DNA from: Sedimentitalea sp042687825
GTDB taxonomy: Bacteria > Pseudomonadota > Alphaproteobacteria > Rhodobacterales > Rhodobacteraceae
Direction: 5' to 3'
Assembly (NCBI RefSeq): GCF_042687825.1
Contig: NZ_JBHUQE010000016.1
Location: 1 to 64,000, forward strand
Length of the DNA: 64,000 nucleotides
This document shows, one piece after another, positions 16,513 through 24,318 of the stretch. The notes beneath the pieces were generated by a model, which saw nothing but the letters and a program-made list of their open reading frames with translations, was not told the DNA's origin and did no database searches. How positions within the stretch are numbered: position 1 is the first letter of the stretch; each line of letters opens with the position of its first letter. The translations under genes and the position numbers were made by a program.

Positions 16513-16838
16513 GCGCTCGCACCGCGCAGCGACAGGAAGTCCTCGACAATGCCGATGATCTCGCCATTGCGAAGATGCTTCGCTACCCACCGTGTATCCG
16601 CGCTGTGGGCCTGATGCTCCCCGATCCGGTTGGAAATATCTTGGTCCGTATCACCCCCGACGCAGTCGAGAATGATGACCGTCAGAACGCCGACGCGATT
16701 GCGCATCGACTGATCCATCAGTTCGTAATCGACAAACAGCCGACCCGAGTTATCTGTGTCGATGCGATCCGGGGTGATGCCTTTCAACCCGCAGATGAAG
16801 CGGGCGGCGGCGATGCGGGCTGCAATGCTCTCAGTCAT
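16509..16838 (-). CDS. hypothetical protein in packaging operon
   Basis: A 109-residue soluble protein of unrecognised family. It has an N-terminal helix (IAARIAAARFICGLKGI), a strand-rich centre (GRLFVDYELMDQ, then GVLTVIILDC) and a C-terminal helix. The ATG at 16838 lies in the 8-bp overlap with the coiled-coil gene, and the stop overlaps the small-terminase-like gene by 4 bp. Its fixed place between these genes suggests a part in head assembly or packaging, but nothing in the sequence names it. Confidence 0.55.
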   Translation of the reverse strand: MTESIAARIAAARFICGLKGITPDRIDTDNSGRLFVDYELMDQSMRNRVGVLTVIILDCVGGDTDQDISNRIGEHQAHSADTRWVAKHLRNGEIIGIVEDFLSLRGASA

Positions 16839-17214
16839 CGGACACAATCTCAAGCGTGGTGCCTGCCTTCTCGGCCTGCGCCTTGGCTTTGCGATAGAGC
16901 TGCGCGTCGCGCGCTTGCTGGCGGGTCAGGCGGATTGGTTCGGGCGACAAGTTGCGATGAATCTCCTTTGGCGCGTCGCCGCGTTCGAGCAACGTTTTCA
17001 GTTGGCCCATTTCTTCGGCCTGCTGCTTCTCGCGTGCCTCGCGCTCCCGCTTTGCGTCCTTCACCTCGTCGAGCAGTTTCTCGGCGTTGCTTTTCAGGCC
17101 GCCGATAGAGTTCTCGATCTGCTTGGACAGCGACTCCTGCATGGCTTCGAGCAGCTTGGGGGTGGCGCGCTCGATGAATTGCTCCATCAGGCGGTCGTTG
17201 GTATCGTCAGGCAT
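16831..17214 (-). CDS. coiled-coil protein, scaffold-like
   Basis: A 127-residue, highly charged protein. Residues about 10-95 predict a long coiled coil (IERATPKLLEAMQESL, EKLLDEVKDAKRERE, KQQAEEMGQLKTLLE), with a basic tail after it. The size, charge and place between portal and terminase genes are like phage scaffolding proteins, which is inference; no major capsid gene is next to it. The ATG at 17214 was preferred over one at 17220 because GGAG lies 6 bp before the former and abuts the latter. It is the first gene after a terminator, so it may start its own transcript. Confidence 0.55.
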   Translation of the reverse strand: MPDDTNDRLMEQFIERATPKLLEAMQESLSKQIENSIGGLKSNAEKLLDEVKDAKREREAREKQQAEEMGQLKTLLERGDAPKEIHRNLSPEPIRLTRQQARDAQLYRKAKAQAEKAGTTLEIVSDD

Positions 17215-17242
17215 GTGCATCTCCTTCACGTTCGCACAAAAA

Positions 17243-17266
17243 GAAAGGCAGGCCCGAGAGCCTGCC
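17243..17266 (-). terminator. intrinsic terminator between element genes
   Basis: GGCAGGC (17247-17253) and GCCTGCC (17260-17266) form a 7-bp GC-rich stem with a 6-nt loop. Read leftward it is followed by TTTCTTTTT. It lies 97 bp after the stop of the 202-residue gene and before the coiled-coil gene, so it would separate the portal transcript from the terminase transcript. Confidence 0.7.
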
Positions 17267-17362
17267 CTTCAATGAACGTGAAGATGCCTGACGCCCGGTC
17301 TTGCATCGTCAATATGCGGTAGCTGTGGGTCGGTTTACGACCAGAGCGTTTACCACTGTGTT

Positions 17363-17971
17363 CTAGGCCGCCAGAGCGTATGTGCGGTTCTTCTCGTCGC
17401 GCACGACTTCACCCTTGCCAATCGCGTTTTCGAGCACCTTGCGGATCTTCGCCTCGCTGTATTCGCCGCCCGTCGCGACGATCAGATCCTTGAAGCGGCG
17501 CGGCTCAGAGAGCAGCGGCAGGACAGCAGAGCGGACCTCGCTATAACTCAGTGATACCCCGCGAGGAGGCCTGTCACGCTTCTTGCGTTTGGGTGCTTTC
17601 GGGCGAGGTGCAGGGGCCTGCTCAGCCTTCCACAGACTCCGCGCGATCTCGATGCCGCCGAAGGCGTTGCGAGCGTCCGCGCCGACGATTTCGCCGCCGT
17701 CGAGGATGCGGAGGATGTTCAGACGCAAGGCGTCCGGGTCGATCCCGCACGCGCCGCACAAGCGCACACGCGACTCCGCCCACGCACCGCCGCTTCGGGT
17801 CAGCAGGAAAAGCGCCTCCTGACGTGCAAGCAGGGTTTCATCGTCGCCCCCGGACGCCGGGAGCGCCTTGCCGAACAGGTCGAGGACCGCGCGGGCGAGC
17901 ACCGCGCGGTAGAGTGATTGCGGGCCGTCAGGGCGCGAGGCGTGGTCGCCGAAGTCGGGATCGAGGATCAC
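17363..17971 (-). CDS. hypothetical element protein with winged-helix-like C-terminus
   Basis: A 202-residue protein. The N-terminal 120 residues are helical, with a possible Cys pair (CGAC). A basic Pro/Lys linker follows (PRPKAPKRKKRDRPP), then a C-terminal 60-residue segment (SYSEVRSAVLPLL, RFKDLIVATGG, EAKIRKVLENAI, GEVVRDEKNRTYAL) that reads like a winged helix. It starts 3 bp after the portal stop and is followed by the terminator at 17243-17266. The shape suggests a DNA-binding or regulatory protein within the structural operon. No family is recognised. Confidence 0.6.
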   Translation of the reverse strand: MILDPDFGDHASRPDGPQSLYRAVLARAVLDLFGKALPASGGDDETLLARQEALFLLTRSGGAWAESRVRLCGACGIDPDALRLNILRILDGGEIVGADARNAFGGIEIARSLWKAEQAPAPRPKAPKRKKRDRPPRGVSLSYSEVRSAVLPLLSEPRRFKDLIVATGGEYSEAKIRKVLENAIGKGEVVRDEKNRTYALAA

Positions 17972-17974
17972 GGG

Positions 17975-19324
17975 TCACACCTCGCGGGTGCCGATGATCG
18001 GAGAAATGTCGCCCCCGTCCTCCTCGATCATGTCCTTCTCGTCCTCCCACGAGCGATCCGCTCGGACGATCTCGCCCTTTTGCAGGTTCTCGTGCAGCGT
18101 CGCGCGGCTGATGACCCCGGACAGATAGAGTTTCATCTGCTGTTCGATCATCTTCGGCTCCATCGAGGACTCGATGAAGTCGCGCGACAGGGTGACTGAT
18201 GCCTCGTCGGGATCGTCACCGACCCATTCAGCAGCGAGGCGCAGAAGGCGGTTCAAGCCAGCTTCGACCGACGCCACCACGCCATGCAGCAACGCAAGCT
18301 CTGACCGCGTGCGCTGCGTCGCTGTGTCGATTGTCTCGTTGCGGTTGACCGTCGAGGACAGCATCCGCGCGCCGAGGGAGATCATCGTCTCGGATTTCTC
18401 CTCCATGATCTCCTTCATGGCCGCGACGCCCGATCCCGCGAATTCCAGCATCCCGACCTCTGCACCTTCGGGCAGCAGCCAGACAGCGCCCGCGCCGATC
18501 TGCGTCGGCACCTTGTCGGCTGACAGCGATCCCGCGATCCAAGGTGTCGGGCTGGCCGTCAGGAAGATTGCGTGCTCCCGATCCGCGCTGTTCTTGAAGT
18601 GCGAGATTGCGACCTTGCACAGGGACAGGAAAGGCGGGGTCACGTCCTCGGGGCGCAGGCCCTCATGACTGACCATGATGAACGGGATGAAGTCGAGCGG
18701 CTGGCCGTTCACGAGCGGGATATGGTTCTCGCCCACATCGACGCGGTTCTTGTGCTGATCCCGCACGAACCGCCGAAACTGATAGACGCCTGCCTCAAGG
18801 ATCAACTCGTAGGTGACGGCTGACCCCTCCCAATCCTCATCCGAGGCCAGGTGCACGCGCGTCAGAACCTTGCGACCGCCGACATAGGCGGTTTCGAAGT
18901 CCTCGATGGTTTCGGCGCGGAAGGTCGAGATGTGCGGGGTGGTATTGACGCTCACGCCTTCGGCGGGGAAGTCGAGCAGAATTCCGAAACGCCCCATCGA
19001 CGCGACCTCGCGCACCATCTCCTCGATCAACACGTCCATCGGCGCGTTTTCGTAGGTGGCGCTGAGCCGCATGGGTTCGAGGCGCGGGGGCAGCTTCACG
19101 ACGGGGGCCTTGCGCAGGGCAAGACCGACGAGCGCGCGAAGGGTCATCTCGGGTGCGCCGTAGAAGCAGGCGCGGTCGAGGTAGTAGGCGTAGTTGGCAG
19201 AAGTCATCCCGTCCGGTTTCGGGACATACAGTTGCCCCTGATCCTTCACGGCATCCTCGCCGTCGAGGCAGTCGCGAATGAGGTGATACTGCGCTTGCAG
19301 TTGATCCCAGCGAGCGCGCGTCAT
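17975..19324 (-). CDS. phage portal protein, DUF4055 family
   Basis: A 449-residue protein of the DUF4055 type. Typical segments include the early Tyr-rich region (YLDRACFYGAPEMTLRALVGLALRK), a central strand-rich wing domain, the SHEGLRPEDVTPPFLSLCKVAISHFKNSADREH helices cited here only by their ends (SHEGL to ADREH, roughly residues 220-250), and the C-terminal clip and stem helices. DUF4055 proteins are portals of tailed phages, forming the dodecameric ring through which DNA enters the capsid. The ATG overlaps the upstream small gene by 4 bp. It lies upstream of the terminase genes here, the reverse of the usual order. Confidence 0.78.
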   Translation of the reverse strand: MTRARWDQLQAQYHLIRDCLDGEDAVKDQGQLYVPKPDGMTSANYAYYLDRACFYGAPEMTLRALVGLALRKAPVVKLPPRLEPMRLSATYENAPMDVLIEEMVREVASMGRFGILLDFPAEGVSVNTTPHISTFRAETIEDFETAYVGGRKVLTRVHLASDEDWEGSAVTYELILEAGVYQFRRFVRDQHKNRVDVGENHIPLVNGQPLDFIPFIMVSHEGLRPEDVTPPFLSLCKVAISHFKNSADREHAIFLTASPTPWIAGSLSADKVPTQIGAGAVWLLPEGAEVGMLEFAGSGVAAMKEIMEEKSETMISLGARMLSSTVNRNETIDTATQRTRSELALLHGVVASVEAGLNRLLRLAAEWVGDDPDEASVTLSRDFIESSMEPKMIEQQMKLYLSGVISRATLHENLQKGEIVRADRSWEDEKDMIEEDGGDISPIIGTREV

Positions 19325-19590
19325 GCGGATGCCTCAAGCACGAGGGGGAACAGGTTGACGAAAGGCAATTCGAACCGCCCGCTGCCCGCGTGCACGCGAA
19401 GGCCTTCGCGGTAGCGATCAACCATCACCGCGCCGACCATGACCTCGCGCTTCTCGGGGTCCGTCAGGAGTTCGCGGAAGGCGGATTGCAGGGCGGGTTT
19501 GCTGACCGGGATCGAGAATGCGGTCGTGGACGAGTTGGAGGTTTGGTGGAGCGTGCAGGCGTCGCCGTTCTCCTCGAATGTGATGCGCAT
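19321..19590 (-). CDS. small hypothetical protein upstream of portal
   Basis: An 89-residue soluble protein of unknown family. It has strand-like start and end segments (MRITFEENGDACTLHQT, ELPFVNLFPLVLE) and a central helix. The 4-bp overlap with the portal start shows coupling, and it is the first gene of the portal transcript. The start at 19590 has a weak AGAAAG site. A 12-bp inverted repeat lies 23-65 bp upstream of its start. The function cannot be given. Confidence 0.6.
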   Translation of the reverse strand: MRITFEENGDACTLHQTSNSSTTAFSIPVSKPALQSAFRELLTDPEKREVMVGAVMVDRYREGLRVHAGSGRFELPFVNLFPLVLEASA

Positions 19591-19612
19591 GGTGTTGCTT
19601 TCTGTTTTGGGT

Positions 19613-19655
19613 GAACGGCCATCCCGAAAGGGTCAAGGCGCGAGGATGGCCGTTC
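19613..19655. promoter_or_regulatory. 12-bp inverted repeat in leader of portal operon
   Basis: GAACGGCCATCC (19613-19624) and GGATGGCCGTTC (19644-19655) are perfect complements separated by 19 nt. They lie just upstream of the first gene of the portal transcript. No U-tract follows in the leftward direction, so a plain terminator is unlikely. An operator or a leader hairpin is more plausible. Confidence 0.6.
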
Positions 19656-20110
19656 GATCAAGCCGAGCCGCGCAGCACGAATATGGACGCTGCACGGTAG
19701 AACTCCGACCGGGGGTGTGGTGCAGATTGTTCGACTGCGTTCGGGCCTTGGGCGGGGTCGTGGATTGGCAGAAAAATTCTGTCCGACCGTGGGGCGGGGG
19801 TCGTGGATCAGCGGCAGGGGGTTCCCTTTGCAGGGTCTGCGGATTTGTGCACGGATGCCCGAGGTTATTGTGCCTATGTGTGCGGACGCGCTCAACATAC
19901 GCATAGACAACTTATGTGCTGCCCATGATTTCAAGCGGTTAGTCGTTGGTTTGTAGGTGGCTTGTAGGCGAAGGCAATTCGATGCCGATCAAACTACATC
20001 AGCCATGTTGACATACTGCGGAGACGCCGCCCCGAGTGAGGATGGCGAGGAATGCCGTCGTGCACGCAAATTCGTAAAATCACTTGGATTTCATTTCCCT
20101 TGCGCGAAAT

Positions 20111-20148
20111 AAATGGATGGATGGACGATACGAACCATCCATCCATTT
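20111..20148 (-). terminator. perfect 14-bp hairpin after primase gene
   Basis: AAATGGATGGATGG (20111-20124) and CCATCCATCCATTT (20135-20148) pair perfectly around a 10-nt loop. It lies 53 bp beyond the primase stop and, read leftward, is followed by ATTTC. The modest T-tract fits a terminator. The tandem TGGA/GGAT character within each arm would also suit an origin iteron or protein site. Confidence 0.6.
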
Positions 20149-20201
20149 AATTGATGTATGAGATCCAAGAACGCACGCCGTTTGCGATTTTGCGTGCACC
20201 C

Positions 20202-22610
20202 TCAGTAGCCAGCCTCGTCCGCCGCCCTGCTTTGGTATTCCTTGAACATCTCAAGCACAGCATCGGCAGACGCCTCAACGTCGTTGACCTTCTCGAAGAT
20301 GAACTCCCGCCGAGGCCCGCGTGTCACTCGCCACCCATGCGCCTTCTCGATTAACCCGCTCGCCTGCACGATCCGCGGCGAGATCGCCCGCGCATTGCCC
20401 GGAAAGTCTTTGACGGCAACAAGCTGGCTCAGGTCCGCGAACGCGTCCTTCATCTGAATGAACAACTCGGTGGATGTGCACACCCACTTCGACCCGACGC
20501 CTTTGTCGATCCCCATCAGGAAGTCGGCAAGAAAGAGGTAGACGCTATCCGCTGTCCCGGCCTCAAGCGCCATTTCGAGACGCACCTTCGCATACTCCTC
20601 GGTGAACCATCCATCTTCGCGACCGAGGAGTCGCGCGACACACTCGCCCACACGGGCAAAGACGCCGAACCGTGAACTCGTTTGCTTGACCGTGTGGACA
20701 TCACGCAGAACCGCCGCAACGAGGCTGTAGAGCGCACCCCGCCAACGCGGCATGTTCTCTTTGCGGTATGCCGCAAACTCCTCCTCGTCCATGTAGTGAG
20801 CGGGTCGAGTCAAAGTGATGCGTATGATCCGCTCAATCAGGTCTTGCTTATAGAACGTCGGATCGAGGCCAGCGATCAGCAGCGGGCGCATCGCATCGAC
20901 CGCAAACACATCGCCATCAGAATACAGCTTGCGCTTCGACAAGCCGCCGCCTGTAGACAGGCGACAGAGCGCATCAGAGAGCCGCGCAAGTGTGTCCACG
21001 TTGTCAAACGACATGACAGCCGACTGATACGCGGAGACGACAAGGTCATCCTCGCCGCTCGGTTCGCCAGCCTGTGCGCCGACTTTTGGGTCGAGCATTT
21101 CGATAAGCGTGGTGAGCGTTGACGACTTTGCCGATCCCGCTGAGCCGTCAAGGATCGCGATAGGGCACTGTTTGCCGGGATTGATGATCGCCGTCACCAT
21201 CCAAGCGAGCAGGAACACCATCGAGTCACCATCCACATTGAGGAAATCGATCAGGTCGGACAGGTTGCCATCTTCGGGGATCGACATTGGCAGGCCAACA
21301 CCTTTGCGGAAGTGAACGGACGCGTCATTGTTGATGCGCCATCCGTCTGCGTCGATTTCGAGGATGTTGCGGTCGGGATCGGCCAAGAAGACATACCGCT
21401 TACCGCCCACACGCGCGAAACGCAGATCGACATGAGCGGGTGCCGCCTCGGCGGCTTCTGCGAGGGCAATCATCTGGGCTGACTTCACGTCCTGCTCAGC
21501 GGGCATTTTCTGATAGGCGCGAAGCATCCCGAGGGCGCAGGCGTTCTTGAAGTCGTTGGTGTCGATACGAACCCAGTCACGCTCTTTCAATTCGGCATAG
21601 GCCACGTCTGACTGATCGCGGATGATGCGAACGTCTGTCAGAAAGTCGAGGGCAAGGAGTTTGCGCTTTTCGGCAGCAGTGAAAGGTTGCTTGCCGCCAT
21701 AGCCATGCTGTTGGGCGAACCGCCAAAACGACAGGGGCGTGTATTTCTGAGCGCCCGAGAGTTTGTCCCATTCTTTTTCATCACCTGGCTCGTAAGCAGA
21801 GGACGATTTCGACCAAGCGACCCAGCGGTCGCGCGCCCATTCGTTCTCGCGACCGAACGCCTCTTGAAGGCAGATGCCCGCCGCACCCCAATCATCGCGA
21901 TTGTCAGGATCATACTTCTGGATGAAACACTCAAAGGCGGCGTCCCGATTTATCTCGGCTGTTTCGGTCGTCGATTTGCGCCCGCGCTTTTTGCCCACGT
22001 AGTGCTCGATGATAGTATCTTGCGGGACTGTCTCGCGCATCACGCCATCGTCGCTCACGGTCATTCTGACCGATGCGCGACCCATTGGAAGCGCGCACAC
22101 CTGCTGACCCACGCCCTTGGGCAGCACCTCGACAAAGCCATCAGCGAGTTCACCGCCCGCTTTCCGTTCGAGAGCCGCTTTCTTAAGAATGTGATCGGCA
22201 AGGTCTTTCATAACGTCAATGCGCTTGGGCGCGTCGAACGTGACCCAGATGTGCATACCATGACCCCCACCGGACAAGAACATCCGGTGAGGCAATTCGG
22301 ACTCGGTCAACACGTTTACGACCCGCGCGACGTGGTCTTGGATTTCATCCGTGGTCAGCCGCTCATTGTGATCATCAAAGTCGAAGATCATGAAACGGGT
22401 GTGGTCGAGCTTGTCAGGCTTGGTCTCTGTGCCGACGTTTAGCCAGATCGCGCGGCAGTCATCGCCGCGCGTCAGGTGTTCTCGTATCAACTCGTCCGAT
22501 AGAGGCTCGTTGATTGGGCGATACCACCACTTCTGCTCTTTTGAGTTCCATTCGCGCACGGAATGGCCGTCTTGGTTGGCGATGTTTCGCCACTGTTTCA
22601 GACACTCCAT
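20202..22610 (-). CDS. phage/satellite primase-helicase
   Basis: An 802-residue replication protein. The N-terminal archaeo-eukaryotic-type primase shows the metal-binding FDFDDH (76-81) and SGGGHGMHIWV (113-123). Residues about 225-305 form a PriCT-like region (NRDDWGAAGICLQEAFG). The C-terminal ATPase has Walker A DGSAGSAKSST (488-498) and an acidic SFDNVD after it. This arrangement, primase plus SF3/DUF927-like ATPase in one chain, is used by P4-like satellites and many prophages to start their own replication. It starts 5 bp after the AlpA-like gene and is followed by the hairpin at 20111-20148. Confidence 0.82.
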   Translation of the reverse strand: MECLKQWRNIANQDGHSVREWNSKEQKWWYRPINEPLSDELIREHLTRGDDCRAIWLNVGTETKPDKLDHTRFMIFDFDDHNERLTTDEIQDHVARVVNVLTESELPHRMFLSGGGHGMHIWVTFDAPKRIDVMKDLADHILKKAALERKAGGELADGFVEVLPKGVGQQVCALPMGRASVRMTVSDDGVMRETVPQDTIIEHYVGKKRGRKSTTETAEINRDAAFECFIQKYDPDNRDDWGAAGICLQEAFGRENEWARDRWVAWSKSSSAYEPGDEKEWDKLSGAQKYTPLSFWRFAQQHGYGGKQPFTAAEKRKLLALDFLTDVRIIRDQSDVAYAELKERDWVRIDTNDFKNACALGMLRAYQKMPAEQDVKSAQMIALAEAAEAAPAHVDLRFARVGGKRYVFLADPDRNILEIDADGWRINNDASVHFRKGVGLPMSIPEDGNLSDLIDFLNVDGDSMVFLLAWMVTAIINPGKQCPIAILDGSAGSAKSSTLTTLIEMLDPKVGAQAGEPSGEDDLVVSAYQSAVMSFDNVDTLARLSDALCRLSTGGGLSKRKLYSDGDVFAVDAMRPLLIAGLDPTFYKQDLIERIIRITLTRPAHYMDEEEFAAYRKENMPRWRGALYSLVAAVLRDVHTVKQTSSRFGVFARVGECVARLLGREDGWFTEEYAKVRLEMALEAGTADSVYLFLADFLMGIDKGVGSKWVCTSTELFIQMKDAFADLSQLVAVKDFPGNARAISPRIVQASGLIEKAHGWRVTRGPRREFIFEKVNDVEASADAVLEMFKEYQSRAADEAGY

Positions 22611-22615
22611 CTCGA

Positions 22616-22819
22616 TTAGCCCCGCGTCTCAACGAGGCCGTTTTTCATCCAAGCATCGAGGTCGGACTGCCGATAGCGGACGCGGCCAGCCATTTTGTAG
22701 TAGCGCGGGCCACGACGCGGCGAGCAAGTGCGCCACCATTCGAGGGTGCTTGTGGAGTATCCGAGGTAGTGGGCGGCGTTTGCCGTGTCGAGATATGGGT
22801 CGTCATTTTGGGCGCGCAT
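22616..22819 (-). CDS. AlpA/excisionase-like DNA-binding protein
   Basis: A 67-residue MerR-like winged helix. The motif YLDTANAAHYLGYSTSTLEWWR is the usual helix-turn-helix opening (residues 9-30), followed by the wing Y-KMAGRVRYRQSDLDAWM. Proteins of this size next to tyrosine integrases act as AlpA-type activators or recombination directionality factors. The ATG at 22819 was chosen at the domain start, with AAAGG about 10 bp upstream. It lies between integrase and primase, 5 bp before the latter, so it likely governs both excision and replication. Confidence 0.8.
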   Translation of the reverse strand: MRAQNDDPYLDTANAAHYLGYSTSTLEWWRTCSPRRGPRYYKMAGRVRYRQSDLDAWMKNGLVETRG

Positions 22820-23091
22820 AACAATGCACCTTTCTCCCCATCGGGGATTAGGTGCCTCTGTCCGCGCGGCCTGCTGTAACGGTGTCAACGGCCCGCAGTG
22901 TCGGGGCCTATCCCGCTGCCCCCTGCATCATTGCAGGTCGCAGGTCCTCACCCTCTCGGGCGACCGGAGCTTTCAGACCCCCTCACGTTGTTCAGTTGCG
23001 TGGGTCGTCGGCATTTTCACGTGGGACGAACATAGGGACTGTTCGACCGAATTGCAACATAACCGAGTTATGAAAAGAACCTATTTCTGAT

Positions 23092-24177
23092 TTAAATCAG
23101 GTCTTTGCGTTTAAACGCTGAGATGATCTGTTCCATTGGCTCGCGCAGTTTCCGATGGTCAACCACGATATACCGCGACCCCGTGACAGATTGTGGGGTG
23201 TGGTTCAGCAGCCGCCCAACCGTCTCCTCAAGCAAGCCTGCCTCAGTCGTCGCGAAGGTCGCGAACGTGCGGCGATGGTCGTGCGCTGTCCACGGGATGC
23301 GAGCGGGTTCTTTCATGTGCAGGGCGTCGCGCTTTCCGGGAAACACATAGTCTGACCGTATCGGGGGTATGTCAGCGAGGATCGCATGGTGTTCGGGCAG
23401 CAATGGCAGATCGAAAGCCCGACCGTTCTTAGTCTCAGGCAGGTGCAAGTGATCGTCGCGCACCTGATCCCAACGAAGCGACAGCGCCTCGGTCTTGCGC
23501 AGGCCCGTTGTCAGCAGCAGCCGGAAAAACGCCGTGTGGATAGGGTTCTCCAACGCATCGACAACCTTCTTCCATTCAGTCAGGTCGGTGATGATGCGCT
23601 GCGACGGTTCTTCAGCAAACCATTCGATGGCGATGGTCGGGCATTCGGGCAGGTCGTGGATGCGCCGCGCATGGTTGTAGATCGAACGAAACGACTTGAG
23701 GACGTGGTTCGCGCCGCGCTCACCTGACTTGGCGATGCGGGCATGAGCGCGAACGCAGTCGGCCTTGGTGATTTCGTCGAGGGGCATCGACAGCCACTCG
23801 GTCAGATGGTTGTGCATCTGACCACGCACTTGGTTCTTGTTATGTTCCGAGCGCAGCTTGGGGCGAGCGAGATAGTCTTCGGTCGCTTGTTCGAGTGTCG
23901 GGATGCGGGCGGCACGCAGGCGGCGTGCAACAGCGCCCGTCGCATATTGTGCAACGAGTTGCGCGGCCTCGTAGCGAGCGTCCACGAGGCGCGTCTCAGG
24001 GTAGGTGCCCAACTTCGTGCGCGTCGTTTTGCCGTGCACGTCCTTTTGGTAGTAAAACGTCTTCTTCGCCTTGCCCGTGAACAAGCCGAAACCCTTGATC
24101 TCGGTGTCCCAGAGTTTGGCGTTCGGAGGGGCGTTTTTGCAGGCGGCGTCAGTGAGCTTCAAGCGTTCAGTTGGCAT
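23092..24177 (-). CDS. int: tyrosine site-specific integrase
   Basis: A 361-residue P4-type integrase with an N-terminal DUF4102-like arm-binding region (LTDAACKNAPPNAKLWD) and a C-terminal catalytic domain. The active-site residues are R227 (TGLRKTEALSL), K250 (ETKNGR), H299 and R302 (HDHRRTFAT), H326 (LLNHT) and the nucleophile Y336 (SRYIVV). It joins attP to the tRNA-Gly anticodon-loop core. The gene is read inward from the right border, 141 bp from the core. The ATG at 24177 begins the family-like sequence; the frame is open to 24258, but the extra 27 residues look unrelated. Confidence 0.93.
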   Translation of the reverse strand: MPTERLKLTDAACKNAPPNAKLWDTEIKGFGLFTGKAKKTFYYQKDVHGKTTRTKLGTYPETRLVDARYEAAQLVAQYATGAVARRLRAARIPTLEQATEDYLARPKLRSEHNKNQVRGQMHNHLTEWLSMPLDEITKADCVRAHARIAKSGERGANHVLKSFRSIYNHARRIHDLPECPTIAIEWFAEEPSQRIITDLTEWKKVVDALENPIHTAFFRLLLTTGLRKTEALSLRWDQVRDDHLHLPETKNGRAFDLPLLPEHHAILADIPPIRSDYVFPGKRDALHMKEPARIPWTAHDHRRTFATFATTEAGLLEETVGRLLNHTPQSVTGSRYIVVDHRKLREPMEQIISAFKRKDLI

Positions 24178-24202
24178 CTTCGTCGTCCCATTTTGCAGTG
24201 AA

Positions 24203-24213
24203 TTTGTAGGCAG
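24203..24213. other. arm-type-like motif at right end
   Basis: TTTGTAGGCAG here is identical to the copies at 9531, 9679 and 9827 in the left array, and similar to TTTGTAGG at 19950. A second shared motif, AACCGCTT, lies at 24274-24281 (compare TAACCGCT and AAGCGGTT in the left units). They flank both att cores at similar distances, as integrase arm sites do. Binding is inferred. Confidence 0.6.
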
Positions 24214-24318
24214 CGCATTGCAACGCGGTATAACACGTCGGGACGACGTTGCGGTCATTTGTGCAATGAAATCAACCGCTTTGGGAGGTATTGCAAGAAG
24301 CCGGTAGTGTATTGCTAT

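Larger units (their letters stand above)
19591..20201. other. 611-bp non-coding stretch with att-arm-like segment
   Basis: No credible gene lies here. From right to left it holds the hairpin at 20111-20148, a segment at 19931-19970 that resembles the element-end part of the 148-bp units (CAAGCGGTTAG, then TTTGTAGG and CTTGTAGGCGA), direct repeats of GGGGTCGTGGAT around 19755-19818, and the inverted repeat at 19613-19655. It divides the integration-replication genes from the packaging genes. It probably contains the portal promoter and perhaps an origin; that is inference. Confidence 0.6.

Noticed and set aside
14429..19590. Gene transfer agent (RcGTA-like) cluster
   Set aside because: The portal is DUF4055, the order is different, there are no capsid and tail genes, and an integrase with att sites is present; RcGTA has none of these features.
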